From an uncultured Gammaproteobacteria bacterium (lineage in GTDB: Bacteria; Pseudomonadota; Gammaproteobacteria; Pseudomonadales; Porticoccaceae): a stretch of DNA of 64,000 bases. Positions 55,095 through 64,000 of the stretch are shown in pieces. Location: NCBI GenBank assembly GCA_913058345.1, contig CAJXQR010000005.1, forward strand, positions 186,001 through 250,000. Reading direction: 5' to 3'. Every line of letters starts with the position of its first letter. Position 1 is the first letter of the stretch. The translations under genes were made by a program, and so were the position numbers. The notes beneath the pieces were generated by a model. That model did no database searches, was not told where the DNA came from, and saw only the letters and a program-made list of their open reading frames with translations.

Positions 55095-57294
55095 CGGAGA
55101 CGTTTTTCACTATTGGGTGGTGTGAATTGAGCAGGGAGGCTTTTTTTGGGTTGATGAATGTATTGCGCATAATTGGGTCTGCTGCAATGAGGGCATCAAG
55201 CTTTAATTTCAGTTTATCGAAGATCTCTATTTTACTTGTGGCCAGGTCTTCAGTACAAGAGGGGTCTTTTTCTAGATCGTATAAACGGTAAATTACGCCT
55301 ATTTCGGTTGGCATAGCTATCAGTTTCCAGCGTTCATCGCGCACGGAGCGATCCTTTGCTTCAACCACTCGCGAATAGAATTCAGGCTTGATACACAACA
55401 TGCCCGACTTTTTATCGGGTATATCCAATAATTCAAGGAGGTTGGGATAGCCTAGGTGCTGAGGGTGGGCGCCTGGTACGCGACCTAACCATAAGCCCGT
55501 TTCCTGATAGGCGAACAGACTGAGTTGAGCTCTCGGGTCATTCATAGCGGCGACGAGGCTTCGGCCATCCATTGTTTTGCTTGGTGGTAATGCAAGCAGT
55601 TCAAGTAGTGTTGGAGCTATATCGATGGTACGAACCGTTTGATTAACAACATGTGCTTGCTGTTGGCGAGGATCGTGAATGATTAGCGGGACCCTGCCGC
55701 TTGGGTCATTCCCCATAAGGGTATTTCCCTGCCCCCAGCTTCCCGTTTCAAAAAAATCAGCACCGTGGTCGCTATAGATGACGACGATGGTGTTGTCAGC
55801 CAGATTGCAGTCTTCCAAGTGTGAGAGTAGTTTTCCAATTTCATCATCAAATTGAACGACACAGCCATCGTAAAGGTTAAGAATTTGGGGGACATCGAAG
55901 GCTTCGGGACCGAGTTCCTGTTTTTCAATTATTTCTTCAGGAGACGCGAGTTTGGTCATGATGAATTGCGAGTCGCCACTGTAATCCCTTGGTGTAAATA
56001 AGTCGTAATACGGATAGTTTGACCCAAAGGGGACGTGAGTAGTGGCGGTGAATAGATTGATGCAGAAGGGCGTTTCACTTCTCGCTGCTTCAGAAAGTAG
56101 TTCGCGGGTGTCACTAAATAGCTGTTTGGTGAGAGGTATCCCAGCCAAGTAATAAAGCTCAGGCAAATACTTTTTGCCAAAGCGGTTATGGCAAAACAAG
56201 CTCAGAAACAAACGGATGCCTGCAGGCCCTTGGCGTAAGAGGTACTTCAAGTTCCACTGATCTTTAGGTAGATAGCGTTGTTGGAAACCAAAATCTATTT
56301 TGCCAAGGTCCGCACCTGCCCAATCCGCGATTGCGGTTGTGGTATAACCGGCTTCGTTTAAAGTACTTATCAGGTTGTCAATCGGCAGTTTTAACTGTTC
56401 AGGATAAGGGTAATTAGTACGTATGCCATGTGTCTGGGGCCAGGTCCCCGTCAATAGTGAGGCAAGGCTTGGTGCGGTACGGGCAAGAGGCGTGTAACAA
56501 TTACTAAAAGAAATACTACGCTCGGTAAGTTCGTCAATATTGGGGCTCAGATTGCGGACATAATCAGCGGCACCGAGGCGGTCGGCACGCAAGGTGTCAG
56601 CCCCAATCATTAAAATGTTAGGTGGTTTGTCCTGGTCACGATTGTGGCTCGTTTGCGAGGTCGTGATAGGGCTTTTAACTTTTTGGCATGAGCTAGAACT
56701 GCGCGCCCAGTTTAGGAAATAGAGGTAGATTCCGCCCTGTAAGCAATAAAAGCAGGCCGTTCCCCAGTGGCCATGATGCAATAATTGGTAAAGACCGGCT
56801 ATTGATGTTCCACCAATAGATAGGGTGCTTAACCAGAAAAATGCTCGAAGACGTAGAGGGCTTAGCTGTTTCCACACAGGCGTAAGCCTGGAAAAGCGAA
56901 ATCGAGCAGAACTCAGTACCAGGCTGGGGATATGCAACAGGTAGTAAGTGAAGAGGTATGCTGTTACAGCGCCAACACTGAGTACCCCCGATAAGACAAG
57001 TGCAAAGAAGTTGTCGCTAAGCCCCCAGATTGGAATTGCCAATAAATAGAGTGATGTGCCAGCAGAAGCGAGAAAAAAAGCAATGGCAAAGGACCAGGTT
57101 CCAAGTCGGGCGAGCGCGAACAGTGCATAGCCTCTGTAATGTTGTGCAATGGTTTCTTTTACCCTCGGCCCCGTGCGCGTATGGTCGCGAACGGAGAAAT
57201 ACAACAGGGCTGAAGTGATTAAGACACCGACCAAAGCCGAACTGCCAAGGTTAAGCTGTATTTGTAGAGAGAGGGGCAGTATTAATGTCATCAT
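55087..57294 (-). CDS. Membrane-anchored sulfatase-fold hydrolase or phosphotransferase
   Basis: 735-residue protein: about six membrane helices in the first ~200 residues, then a periplasmic alkaline-phosphatase-superfamily domain. NILMIGADTLRADRLGA holds the metal-binding Asp pair; the nucleophile motif is RTAPSLASLLTG, where the position of the sulfatase formylglycine Cys/Ser is Thr. VVIYSDHGADFFE carries the second metal site Asp-His. A Thr nucleophile is usual in phosphoethanolamine transferases and related phosphotransferases, so this may transfer a group rather than hydrolyse sulfate. The ATG at 57294 lies four bases after the glycosyltransferase stop. Part of the polysaccharide operon. 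Confidence 0.82.
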   Translation of the reverse strand: MMTLILPLSLQIQLNLGSSALVGVLITSALLYFSVRDHTRTGPRVKETIAQHYRGYALFALARLGTWSFAIAFFLASAGTSLYLLAIPIWGLSDNFFALVLSGVLSVGAVTAYLFTYYLLHIPSLVLSSARFRFSRLTPVWKQLSPLRLRAFFWLSTLSIGGTSIAGLYQLLHHGHWGTACFYCLQGGIYLYFLNWARSSSSCQKVKSPITTSQTSHNRDQDKPPNILMIGADTLRADRLGAADYVRNLSPNIDELTERSISFSNCYTPLARTAPSLASLLTGTWPQTHGIRTNYPYPEQLKLPIDNLISTLNEAGYTTTAIADWAGADLGKIDFGFQQRYLPKDQWNLKYLLRQGPAGIRLFLSLFCHNRFGKKYLPELYYLAGIPLTKQLFSDTRELLSEAARSETPFCINLFTATTHVPFGSNYPYYDLFTPRDYSGDSQFIMTKLASPEEIIEKQELGPEAFDVPQILNLYDGCVVQFDDEIGKLLSHLEDCNLADNTIVVIYSDHGADFFETGSWGQGNTLMGNDPSGRVPLIIHDPRQQQAHVVNQTVRTIDIAPTLLELLALPPSKTMDGRSLVAAMNDPRAQLSLFAYQETGLWLGRVPGAHPQHLGYPNLLELLDIPDKKSGMLCIKPEFYSRVVEAKDRSVRDERWKLIAMPTEIGVIYRLYDLEKDPSCTEDLATSKIEIFDKLKLKLDALIAADPIMRNTFINPKKASLLNSHHPIVKNVSDA

Positions 57295-57298
57295 GGTC

Positions 57299-58234
57299 TT
57301 ATCGGGTATGTCCCCAGTGGCCAGCAATTTCACCGGTTATTGAAGCGACCCTCATCAGATAAAAGCGAAGCTTTGTTCGTGAAAAACTCGTTAAACCTAG
57401 AAAAAAATACTCGAACAGTTTGCGCCACAGATAGCGTGGGGGCTGTGCGAATGTGGGGTTACGTGCGAGGGTGATAGAGCGCGTTCGCTGGAAGCTTTTC
57501 TGTAGCAGATAAAGCATTTTGAGCCGCTCAAGATCAACATAGTGATACTGGATTATGCTGGGTTCATAGCGCAGTACTTCCCCAGCAGATAAAGCTCTTA
57601 AAACAAAATCACTGTCTTCACTACCTAGTAGATTGTGCCCTTTTGGGCCTAACTCAGTGTTAAATCTACCGATTCGTTCGAATAGCCTGGTATGTACCAC
57701 CAAGTTGCCACCGCCGGGAATACTATGGTGTTCATCCAGAACCATGGGATCTGTACCTAGATCGAAATGTGGAACCGGCAAAGGGTAGATACGAAATTGT
57801 CCTCTTAGGTGTACCCATGAAGGTTCTTCCCCTGTCCAATCAGGCAGAATACGACCGCAAAAAATAGGGCAGGCGGGGTGTTTTGTAATAAATTCGGCAA
57901 TGGCTGATAAATAGTAAAAATCAACTCTGTGGTCGTCATCGACAAAGCAAATATAACCATCATTGACTTTCTTTAAAGCAAGATTAAGGGCGAAGGATTT
58001 TCCGGGCCGTGGTTCCTCTCTGTACTGTAAAGTAATCGCGCAAGTATTTTGTTCTTGTGCTATATAATCTTTTAGTTGCCTGACACTGTCATCACGACAG
58101 GCATTAGCAATAACCAAGATTGAAAGCTCGCAGTTTTCCGGCCGCAGGGCTGAATTCAGTGAGGCGATGGTTTTCATTAATAAGTCTGCACGATTGTGTG
58201 TGCAAATAACGAAAGTGAGCTTTAACGACGGCAT
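57299..58234 (-). CDS. Family 2 glycosyltransferase
   Basis: 311-residue GT-A fold enzyme transferring a sugar from a nucleotide donor during polysaccharide synthesis. Signature: LTFVICTHNRADLLMKTIASL at the start, GYICFVDDDHRVDF (DXD-type metal site), and the later GSEDSDFVLRALSAGE containing the ED motif. No membrane helices. It follows the sulfotransferase gene by 12 bases in the minus-strand operon. Confidence 0.92.
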   Translation of the reverse strand: MPSLKLTFVICTHNRADLLMKTIASLNSALRPENCELSILVIANACRDDSVRQLKDYIAQEQNTCAITLQYREEPRPGKSFALNLALKKVNDGYICFVDDDHRVDFYYLSAIAEFITKHPACPIFCGRILPDWTGEEPSWVHLRGQFRIYPLPVPHFDLGTDPMVLDEHHSIPGGGNLVVHTRLFERIGRFNTELGPKGHNLLGSEDSDFVLRALSAGEVLRYEPSIIQYHYVDLERLKMLYLLQKSFQRTRSITLARNPTFAQPPRYLWRKLFEYFFLGLTSFSRTKLRFYLMRVASITGEIAGHWGHTR

Positions 58235-58246
58235 AAGGTTGGGTGC

Positions 58247-59188
58247 TTAGCGAGGGTACCGCCACTCGTAATAGTGAGTGGCGGCTTTATTGTGTAAGTG
58301 CCAAAAGGCCCGGGTTGGTAATGAAAGGGCTTGTGCGTCAGTCGTGACTGGGTAATGACAACGTCGCAGCGTAGCGCTAACGGCTCTTTCAAAAGTGCGT
58401 ATCTGTGACGCACTCATTTTTTTGCGCCATTTTGTTTGGTTTTGTTTTTGTATAGGTTGTTGCAGCAAGGGGGTTTTACCGGCCTCACCAGACTTTTTGA
58501 AGTTGACAAGGGAATCGCTGTACTCCTCATTTAAGAATGCACAGACACCCTTCATGATCGTTTGCGGGTTCTCTAGTAAATCTTCATAGCGAATTTCATG
58601 GTAGTTGTCTGGCCCGATCTCACGTCCTGTTGTCTGACCAATTTCGACGTATATCTCCCAGTATTTAGCAGCAAAAAAGGTATTGTAAGTACGGAAGTCG
58701 TGCTTACGCTGGAACATGGACAGCGCACAGTCACGGCCATCACGTATTAAATGGATAAATTGTGCGCCCGGAAATTGCTCGAGTAAACGTTTCATATGCA
58801 AAACGTAATATGGCGTTTTGTCTCCCCAGCGCCGTGCGTTATCGCCAATGGCATTCAGCGTAAAAAGCACAGATATCAGCTGAGCCATTGATGTAGGTTG
58901 CTGCTTGTGTATCTGGACACTAAGTTGTTCAATATCAAAAGTGATACCGTGTAAATCGGTGTCAAGGAAATCGGCACTCTGTTGGTACATTCGCTCCAGC
59001 ACGCGACGAATATTTGTAAGCTCCCTCAGGTCGCCGTATTCCTTCTCACTACGAAGTAGGGGAATAAAAAAATGAGATTCGCCGGTGGGCAGTGATATGT
59101 CAGGATGGGACCTGAGCATATATTGCAATAGAGTGGTGCCTGAGCGAGGGGCGCCAACTATAAAGATGGGGCTTGTGAGTTTAGACAT
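58247..59188 (-). CDS. Sulfotransferase
   Basis: 313-residue sulfotransferase with the 5'-PAPS loop FIVGAPRSGTTLLQYML near residue 10 and the 3'-phosphate motif FIHLIRDGRDCALSM near 145. The conserved HEIRYEDLLENPQTI (Tyr-Glu-Asp-Leu) is the usual C-terminal helix. Located between glycosyltransferase genes, so a polysaccharide acceptor is likely. ATG 59188 is used; an in-frame upstream codon would add a non-homologous leader. A 222-base gap before the next upstream gene may hold a promoter. Confidence 0.88.
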   Translation of the reverse strand: MSKLTSPIFIVGAPRSGTTLLQYMLRSHPDISLPTGESHFFIPLLRSEKEYGDLRELTNIRRVLERMYQQSADFLDTDLHGITFDIEQLSVQIHKQQPTSMAQLISVLFTLNAIGDNARRWGDKTPYYVLHMKRLLEQFPGAQFIHLIRDGRDCALSMFQRKHDFRTYNTFFAAKYWEIYVEIGQTTGREIGPDNYHEIRYEDLLENPQTIMKGVCAFLNEEYSDSLVNFKKSGEAGKTPLLQQPIQKQNQTKWRKKMSASQIRTFERAVSATLRRCHYPVTTDAQALSLPTRAFWHLHNKAATHYYEWRYPR

Positions 59189-59410
59189 GGGACTGATTCG
59201 TTCCTGTTGTAAATGTCCAGTCGGAGTTATGAAACCCACTGAGTCGTTTGTGTTGTGGTAACTTATTTATAACAGTACTGTATCCGTATTCCCTATTATC
59301 CTGGCTTATTTTCAGGTGCTTGGTGTTTTGACAAAAAGACCGGTTTTTCACGATGGAGACTCTTTTGGGAAAGCTGGTTAAGGAATCATCGAAGCGTAAG
59401 ACAATATTGA

Positions 59411-60352
59411 TCATTTTAATTTGATAGCAGTGGAACGGTAGGCTTGCATCATGCCGATAAAATAAGCGATGTTCATTCGCTTGCGGAAAGCACTGTTTTT
59501 TCCATCAGAGAAAACTTGTTGAATATAACGAGTAATTGCTCGTAGCAACTGTGGGAAAACAAACAGAGGGATACCCAGGAAGCTACGTTTATGAGAGTGT
59601 TTATCCTGTTGTGCTTTTAAGATACCCGCATTTTTATGGAGGGTTAAAAAAAACCCTTTTTCGAGTTGATAAGGTAAGATTTTGTGTAGCACCAAGATAT
59701 CAGGGTGATAGCGAAAAACTCCGCCGGAATCGGCCAGGCGGTGAAAGAAATCTGTTTCCTCACCTTTGAATAGCTCATCACTTTGACTGCCTTCTCCCCG
59801 GCGGCCGAGTTTTGTGTCGAATAGACCTATGCTATCAAACACGCGACGATGTACCGCCATATTGCCGCCAAAGGGGAATTCATTATAGCCGTCCATTTGA
59901 TGAGCTTGCACACCAAAGTCCTGATGCCCTAAAAAACCGTACATATCAGGGCTTATCCATGCTGGCAAGGACTGAGGGCTTTCTATGTGAATTCGCCCAC
60001 CGACTGCATCGCATCCAAATTCTTCAAAAGTATCATAAATAGTTCGCAGCCATATAGGGGTGACACGTATATCATCATCAATAAAGACTACGTATTTTCC
60101 TGTTGCTGCCTCAATGCCCTTGTTACGTGCAAAGGACAGGCCTTGCTGGCCTTCGAAAATATAACGAATATTTAATGAGCTGCTTGTGGCATATCGAACA
60201 CTGACAGATTGGGTATCATCAGTTGAATTGTTATCGACCAGGAGGATTTCCCATTCAATAGATTTCATGCCTTCAAGTTCTGTCAAGCGCTCAAAGCATT
60301 CAGGTAAGTTATGGGCTCGGTTGTATGAGCAAATGACGATGCTAATATCCAT
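59411..60352 (-). CDS. Family 2 glycosyltransferase
   Basis: 313-residue GT-A enzyme. The donor-binding start MDISIVICSYNRAHNLPECF and metal site GKYVVFIDDDIRVTP are typical, with GEETDFFHRLADSG as the later acidic ED motif. Followed closely (2 bases) by the polysaccharide deacetylase gene upstream in the operon. Sugar specificity cannot be inferred. Confidence 0.92.
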   Translation of the reverse strand: MDISIVICSYNRAHNLPECFERLTELEGMKSIEWEILLVDNNSTDDTQSVSVRYATSSSLNIRYIFEGQQGLSFARNKGIEAATGKYVVFIDDDIRVTPIWLRTIYDTFEEFGCDAVGGRIHIESPQSLPAWISPDMYGFLGHQDFGVQAHQMDGYNEFPFGGNMAVHRRVFDSIGLFDTKLGRRGEGSQSDELFKGEETDFFHRLADSGGVFRYHPDILVLHKILPYQLEKGFFLTLHKNAGILKAQQDKHSHKRSFLGIPLFVFPQLLRAITRYIQQVFSDGKNSAFRKRMNIAYFIGMMQAYRSTAIKLK

Positions 60353-60354
60353 GT

Positions 60355-61128
60355 CTAAAGGCCGATTTTGTTCAAAAGCTGTTTCGAATAGTATTTAAAC
60401 GGAAACAATGGTGATGCGTCATTCATCCCAAAAGTCATTTTCTGTTTGAGCTTCCAACTAGAATCCGTACCGTAGACCTCAATTCGGTGAAGAATATAGG
60501 GATCTCTTTCGTGGTTGTTGAAACCAGAGCGAGTGGAGCAGGCCAGTGTGAAGCCACATTGTTGTACTATTTCGGGGGTAGTGTTGTTAAACAGGCCGTA
60601 AGGATAAGCAAAATGTTTGCAAGGTTGCCTCAGGTGCTCTTCAATAGACATTTTTGATTGGATAATCTCTTGTTCCGCTAAGGTATTGTTTAGTACAGAC
60701 AGCTTTGGGTGCGTCACAGTATGTGCGCCAAAACTGATTTGATGCTCGTTCATCTCCCGAATCTGATTCCAATTGAGCATTTTTCGCTCAGGAAACCCTC
60801 TTCCTTTCATCCAGTCGTTAGTGCCTCCGATCACACCGCTGGCCAGGAAGATAGTGGCCGGCATATTGTATTTTCTCAGTAGAGGAAACGCCTGGTTGTA
60901 ATTATCTTCAAAGCCATCATCAATGGTGATGGCGACTGCGTCGCGGGGTAGCGCTTTACCTGTTAATAAATGCTCTTCTATGTCACTCAGTGAAACCACC
61001 GTGTGAATAGAGCTGCTTAGATATTCTAAATGCTGCTCAAAAAGTGCTGGTGGACAGGCGTATTTTGCCTCGGCTTTTGATTGCGGGGCGTCGACAATGT
61101 GGTACATCAAAATTGTAAAACGACTCAT
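60355..61128 (-). CDS. Polysaccharide deacetylase (NodB-like)
   Basis: 257-residue carbohydrate esterase family 4 protein, removing acetyl groups from N-acetylhexosamine polymers. The metal motif AITIDDGFEDNYNQAFP (TIDDGF) and ISFGAHTVTHPKLSVL (HTVTHP) are intact, as is FAYPYGLFNN. No signal peptide is obvious. The ATG at 61128 is chosen because it gives the usual MSRFTILMYHIV start; a TTG seven codons upstream is less likely. Confidence 0.9.
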   Translation of the reverse strand: MSRFTILMYHIVDAPQSKAEAKYACPPALFEQHLEYLSSSIHTVVSLSDIEEHLLTGKALPRDAVAITIDDGFEDNYNQAFPLLRKYNMPATIFLASGVIGGTNDWMKGRGFPERKMLNWNQIREMNEHQISFGAHTVTHPKLSVLNNTLAEQEIIQSKMSIEEHLRQPCKHFAYPYGLFNNTTPEIVQQCGFTLACSTRSGFNNHERDPYILHRIEVYGTDSSWKLKQKMTFGMNDASPLFPFKYYSKQLLNKIGL

Positions 61129-61135
61129 AAGTATT

Positions 61136-62107
61136 TTATCGGTGGCCAACTAGCCATTTAAAGAGTGTTAAAGGCAATAAGCTCAGCATGATGTATTTCA
61201 GGTCACCCATTTTCCAGGTATTGTTCTTCAGGATGGTTCTAAATAATTTTTGCGCAGAAACAAGGTCCCGCCTCCAGAAGGCCTCGTATGCTTGCCGGCT
61301 AAGAGGGGCATTAAGTAAGCTGTCGAGAGTCTCTCTCGGCAGATGTGCAAGAAGTTCTGGGTTGGCAGAGATAAACGTTTTCCTCACCGACCATGCATCG
61401 AGCACTTGCCGCCACTTTATCGAAGAAATTTGCCCTTTGTCGTGCCAACGGTAATAGGCCAATACCTCTGGAACTTGAGTGATATTTTGGGTCACTGCCG
61501 CAATGCGTAACCAAAAATCATAATCCATTGAGCTGAAATGATGGGTGGAAAAGCCTCCTATTTTCTTGACGATTGCTTTTTTGACCAGCGCCGCATGAAT
61601 GGGCCAGGGGCAGCCGTTAAGGAAGTGTTTAATGGTGTCTTCCTTTTCGTATGCTGGGGGTACATAAGGAGGGCCATTTTCCCCGTTTTCCACAATATTT
61701 TGCCAACCGCAGTAGCTTAGATCGGCGTCAACAGTGGTTAATTTTATTAAAAGCTTTTCGAGGCAATCGTCTGCCCAATAGTCATCTGAGTCGAGAAATG
61801 CAATGTATTCACCCCGTGCCTGTTCTAACCCTCTGTTACGCGCAGGGTAAGGACCCTTGTTTGTTTGCTCTAGAATCAGTATTTGAGGGTGATTTTTTTT
61901 TAACGAGGCTAAGAGCTTCAGCGACTGGTCGGTAGAGCCATCATCAATAACGATCAGTTCAACATTTTTGATGGTTTGGCCAAAGACACTACTTACCGCT
62001 TCTTCTATGTAGGCGGCAGCGTTATAGCAGGGCATAATGATGGAAATCAACGGCTTATCTTGTGGTGTTGCCAAGCTGGCACCGCTGGTTTTTTTGTCCG
62101 TATCCAT
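61136..62107 (-). CDS. Family 2 glycosyltransferase
   Basis: 323-residue GT-A enzyme: ISIIMPCYNAAAYIEEAVSSV with the DDGSTD motif IDDGSTDQSLKLLA and metal site YIAFLDSDDYWADD. The C-terminal ~40 residues are hydrophobic in part (YIMLSLLPLTLFKWLVG), possibly a membrane-association segment. Second gene after GT4 in the minus-strand operon. Confidence 0.92.
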   Translation of the reverse strand: MDTDKKTSGASLATPQDKPLISIIMPCYNAAAYIEEAVSSVFGQTIKNVELIVIDDGSTDQSLKLLASLKKNHPQILILEQTNKGPYPARNRGLEQARGEYIAFLDSDDYWADDCLEKLLIKLTTVDADLSYCGWQNIVENGENGPPYVPPAYEKEDTIKHFLNGCPWPIHAALVKKAIVKKIGGFSTHHFSSMDYDFWLRIAAVTQNITQVPEVLAYYRWHDKGQISSIKWRQVLDAWSVRKTFISANPELLAHLPRETLDSLLNAPLSRQAYEAFWRRDLVSAQKLFRTILKNNTWKMGDLKYIMLSLLPLTLFKWLVGHR

Positions 62108-62123
62108 ATGCTGGCTATCGCCC

Positions 62124-63290
62124 CTAAATTTGGGCTTGATTGTAAATGGGGATAGCTTTTTCTACCACACTTAACCAGGAAAATTGCCGGGCAAATTGTC
62201 GACACTGCTGGCTGTTAAATGTTTGCTTTCCGCCCATAAAGTCTCGGAGCGCATCGGTAATAGCGGCTGTTTCCGCATTGGGTATAAAAAAACCACTGAT
62301 ACCCGGTAATACGGCTTCTGCGGCCCCCGCTTGTTCGACTGCCAGAGAAGGCACTCCACAGGCTGCAGCCTCAAGATAAACTAAACCAAAGCCCTCATGG
62401 CTGGTGGGTAGCACAGATGCGGTTAGAATAAAAAGGTCTGATTCCACTAACTTTGCCCGTAGACTTGGCCGAGGCAGGCTGCCAGTAAAATCTACCCTGT
62501 CGGCAAGGCCTAGTTTTAGTGCAAGTTCTTCAAGTTCTTGTTTGGCATAACCTTCACCAATTACCGTGTAATGAAAGGCATAATCGTGTTTCAAGTTGGC
62601 AAGCGCTTCCAGTACTTTGTGAATGTTTTTTCTGGGCTCAGCAAGGCGAGTGATGCTAATTAGGCGAGCAGGACCTTGTTGTACTGAACTATCAATATCC
62701 ACTTCGAGAAAGAAGGAGTCCAGGCCAACCAGAGCCGGGCGAGTTTTTTCCTTACAGCGGGGGATTTTTTCCAGTAGTACCTTTTCGGTATAAAGGCTAT
62801 TGGTCAAAATCAAATCAGCCTCCGCGAGCCAGCTCTGTAGGCGAAGCGCGGTTTTCTGTTTCCAGTAGTGATCAAACTTTTTTTCAAGGGCTCGAAGGGG
62901 TTTTTCCCAGCGCCACAATGGCCCAAAGCGGTACAGCGCGGGTGACAAAACTGGGCAGTAAGGCCCTATGAAGTCATTGCCGTGGACTGACACGACAACG
63001 GGTTTGCTGCAATCTTCAGCTATCCAGGAATAGGTTGCATTCATGGCATGCCAAGCATCAATGCTGGGCTCGTCGATAACGCTGCGGTCAAGGGCGCGGC
63101 GGAGTTTTAGCTCTGGTCGAATACTGACACCAGGCATCGTTACTTCACCACTGGGGTGTGCGACCGTAAATACTGTAACCGGATAACCCAGTGTGACAAG
63201 TGCTTGCACATAGCCATAGGCGTAGTTTTCAACCCCGCCTATATCGGGGGGGAACTCTGGTGACACGACTCCGATATGGGGCAAGGACAT
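62124..63290 (-). CDS. Family 4 glycosyltransferase
   Basis: 388-residue GT-B enzyme. The acceptor-domain start VVSPEFPPDIGGVENYAYGY and the donor-binding EGFGLVYLEAAACGVPSLA (EX7E motif) are typical of GT4. ATG 63290 is chosen: it overlaps the TGA of the upstream gene (TGATG), and the longer in-frame extension would be non-homologous. It is followed 16 bases later by a GT2 gene. Confidence 0.92.
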   Translation of the reverse strand: MSLPHIGVVSPEFPPDIGGVENYAYGYVQALVTLGYPVTVFTVAHPSGEVTMPGVSIRPELKLRRALDRSVIDEPSIDAWHAMNATYSWIAEDCSKPVVVSVHGNDFIGPYCPVLSPALYRFGPLWRWEKPLRALEKKFDHYWKQKTALRLQSWLAEADLILTNSLYTEKVLLEKIPRCKEKTRPALVGLDSFFLEVDIDSSVQQGPARLISITRLAEPRKNIHKVLEALANLKHDYAFHYTVIGEGYAKQELEELALKLGLADRVDFTGSLPRPSLRAKLVESDLFILTASVLPTSHEGFGLVYLEAAACGVPSLAVEQAGAAEAVLPGISGFFIPNAETAAITDALRDFMGGKQTFNSQQCRQFARQFSWLSVVEKAIPIYNQAQI

Positions 63291-64000
63291 CAGCTCGCTT
63301 TCCCGGTGCCCAGTAGCCACTGCCGTGGTGGGATTTGCAGTGGTGAGGTGGTAATGGCTTGGCAAGTGGTGTTACGCCATGTTATTGGTACTTCGGGTTT
63401 TCTATCCCAATGAACTTCGATGGCCGATTCTGAATGATTAACCATGAGTAGCTCGAACCCTTCCGGTCGGGCTAGTACCGCTATATTGAGCTCTGGGTTG
63501 GCGGGCACCGGATAAGCTCTTTGTTGTGCAAAGGGTATAGCTTCGCTATTTGTCCCCAGTAAAGAAGGTGCCATGCCAAAGCCAAGGTCATGACATTCTA
63601 GCATCGCCTCTGCTAACCATTCGCGGTATATAAGAGCATCTTTCGCCAGACAGCGATGATAAAGGGCTTCGACCCAAAAGCCGGTGGCGTAGCGTTTGCC
63701 TGGGGGCAGTTCTCGATAGCGCTGAATAAGCCCCGTGTCGTGAGTAAATGCCATCGCTTTATCAAGAATATCTTCGTCAAATTCGCCAGGAAACGCTCGA
63801 GCATAGCGGGCTAAATCCATGATGTTAATGGTTTGATAGTCTAACGCCCAGGTGCGCAAGGATAATTCCCGGTCTATGTAACCATTGGGCATAACAAGGC
63901 GGGGGAAGCGAGCTTTGATATCGGGTAGTTTCTTTATCAAGAAATTTGCAGCAATACGCTTAATGGCGCGAACCGGTGCTGCCAGTTCGCGGGCTTTCTT
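63290..64000 (-). CDS. Partial unknown protein of the exopolysaccharide operon (5' end outside window)
   Basis: At least 236 residues; the frame is open to the right edge with no start inside the window. I do not recognise the family. It is soluble, with helical repeats such as GFWVEALYHRCLAKDALIYREWLAEAML (in pieces: FWVEALYHRCL and YREWLAEAM) that resemble alpha-helical toroid or glycosidase-like folds, and a beta-rich C terminus. Stop TGA overlaps the ATG of the GT4 gene, so it is translationally coupled to it and part of the operon. Confidence 0.7.
   Translation of the reverse strand, partial: KKARELAAPVRAIKRIAANFLIKKLPDIKARFPRLVMPNGYIDRELSLRTWALDYQTINIMDLARYARAFPGEFDEDILDKAMAFTHDTGLIQRYRELPPGKRYATGFWVEALYHRCLAKDALIYREWLAEAMLECHDLGFGMAPSLLGTNSEAIPFAQQRAYPVPANPELNIAVLARPEGFELLMVNHSESAIEVHWDRKPEVPITWRNTTCQAITTSPLQIPPRQWLLGTGKAS

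Overview
The window looks like chromosome from a Gram-negative gammaproteobacterium, probably a marine member of the Pseudomonadales/Cellvibrionales side (Spongiibacteraceae-like). The pointers are the nadK-rhomboid-yeaC-DUF2797-pepN order seen in Pseudomonas relatives, RND efflux, BepA, PerM, AceE/AceF, the PrsK/PrsR regulators of the exosortase A (PEP-CTERM) world, and many exopolysaccharide genes. The taxonomic placement is an inference from gene content only.

Left end (1-9.6 kb): a two-component pair of PrsR/PrsK type (minus strand), a nucleotide-sugar dehydrogenase, then a compact cassette: a Tat-signal exported protein behind a good sigma-54 promoter match, a PqqD-like peptide-binding protein, an HPr-kinase-like kinase and a nucleotidyltransferase, followed by an XrtA-type AAA ATPase. 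Kinase and nucleotidyltransferase each start on a TTG that overlaps the previous stop (TTGA). This resembles the uncharacterised 'HPr-rel-A' system and is the best candidate here for a poorly described modification pathway.

Core block (9.6-27.9 kb): glycerophosphodiesterase, an unusual GTP cyclohydrolase II, folD, a tRNA-Pro/Arg/His operon with a clear promoter, a zinc alcohol dehydrogenase, an RND pump (adaptor + permease), a lone cNMP-binding domain protein, nadK, rhomboid protease, yeaC-like, DUF2797, pepN, cbpA-cbpM-trxC and a carboxymuconolactone decarboxylase-like protein.

Accessory, gene-poor block (27.9-37 kb): scarred by two diverged IS30-family remnants in direct orientation and an IS3-family remnant with recognisable ends. 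Between the IS30 remnants lie a 1-Cys peroxiredoxin, a histidine-striped helical-hairpin protein and a ZIP metal transporter. Further right are a saccharopine-dehydrogenase-like/DUF4166 protein, a PepSY protein, a guanidine-II (mini-ykkC) riboswitch controlling a SugE/Gdx guanidinium exporter, a DUF2798 protein and a small unknown protein. Several hairpins and inverted repeats occur here.

Second core block (37-52.8 kb): a luciferase-like monooxygenase, RhlE-type helicase with a (Gly-Asn)n tail, SlyD-like isomerase, a multi-pass membrane protein, BepA, PerM-like transporter, an M16 insulinase-family protease, and aceE-aceF.

Right end (52.8-64 kb): a sulfotransferase, then a long minus-strand exopolysaccharide operon, in transcription order: an unknown partial gene, a GT4 glycosyltransferase, a GT2, a polysaccharide deacetylase, a GT2, a sulfotransferase, a GT2, a sulfatase-fold membrane enzyme and an exosortase A-type O-glycosylation ligase. 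The two sulfotransferases suggest a sulfated polymer. No CRISPR array, prophage, rRNA, exosortase gene or recognisable PEP-CTERM protein was found in the window.
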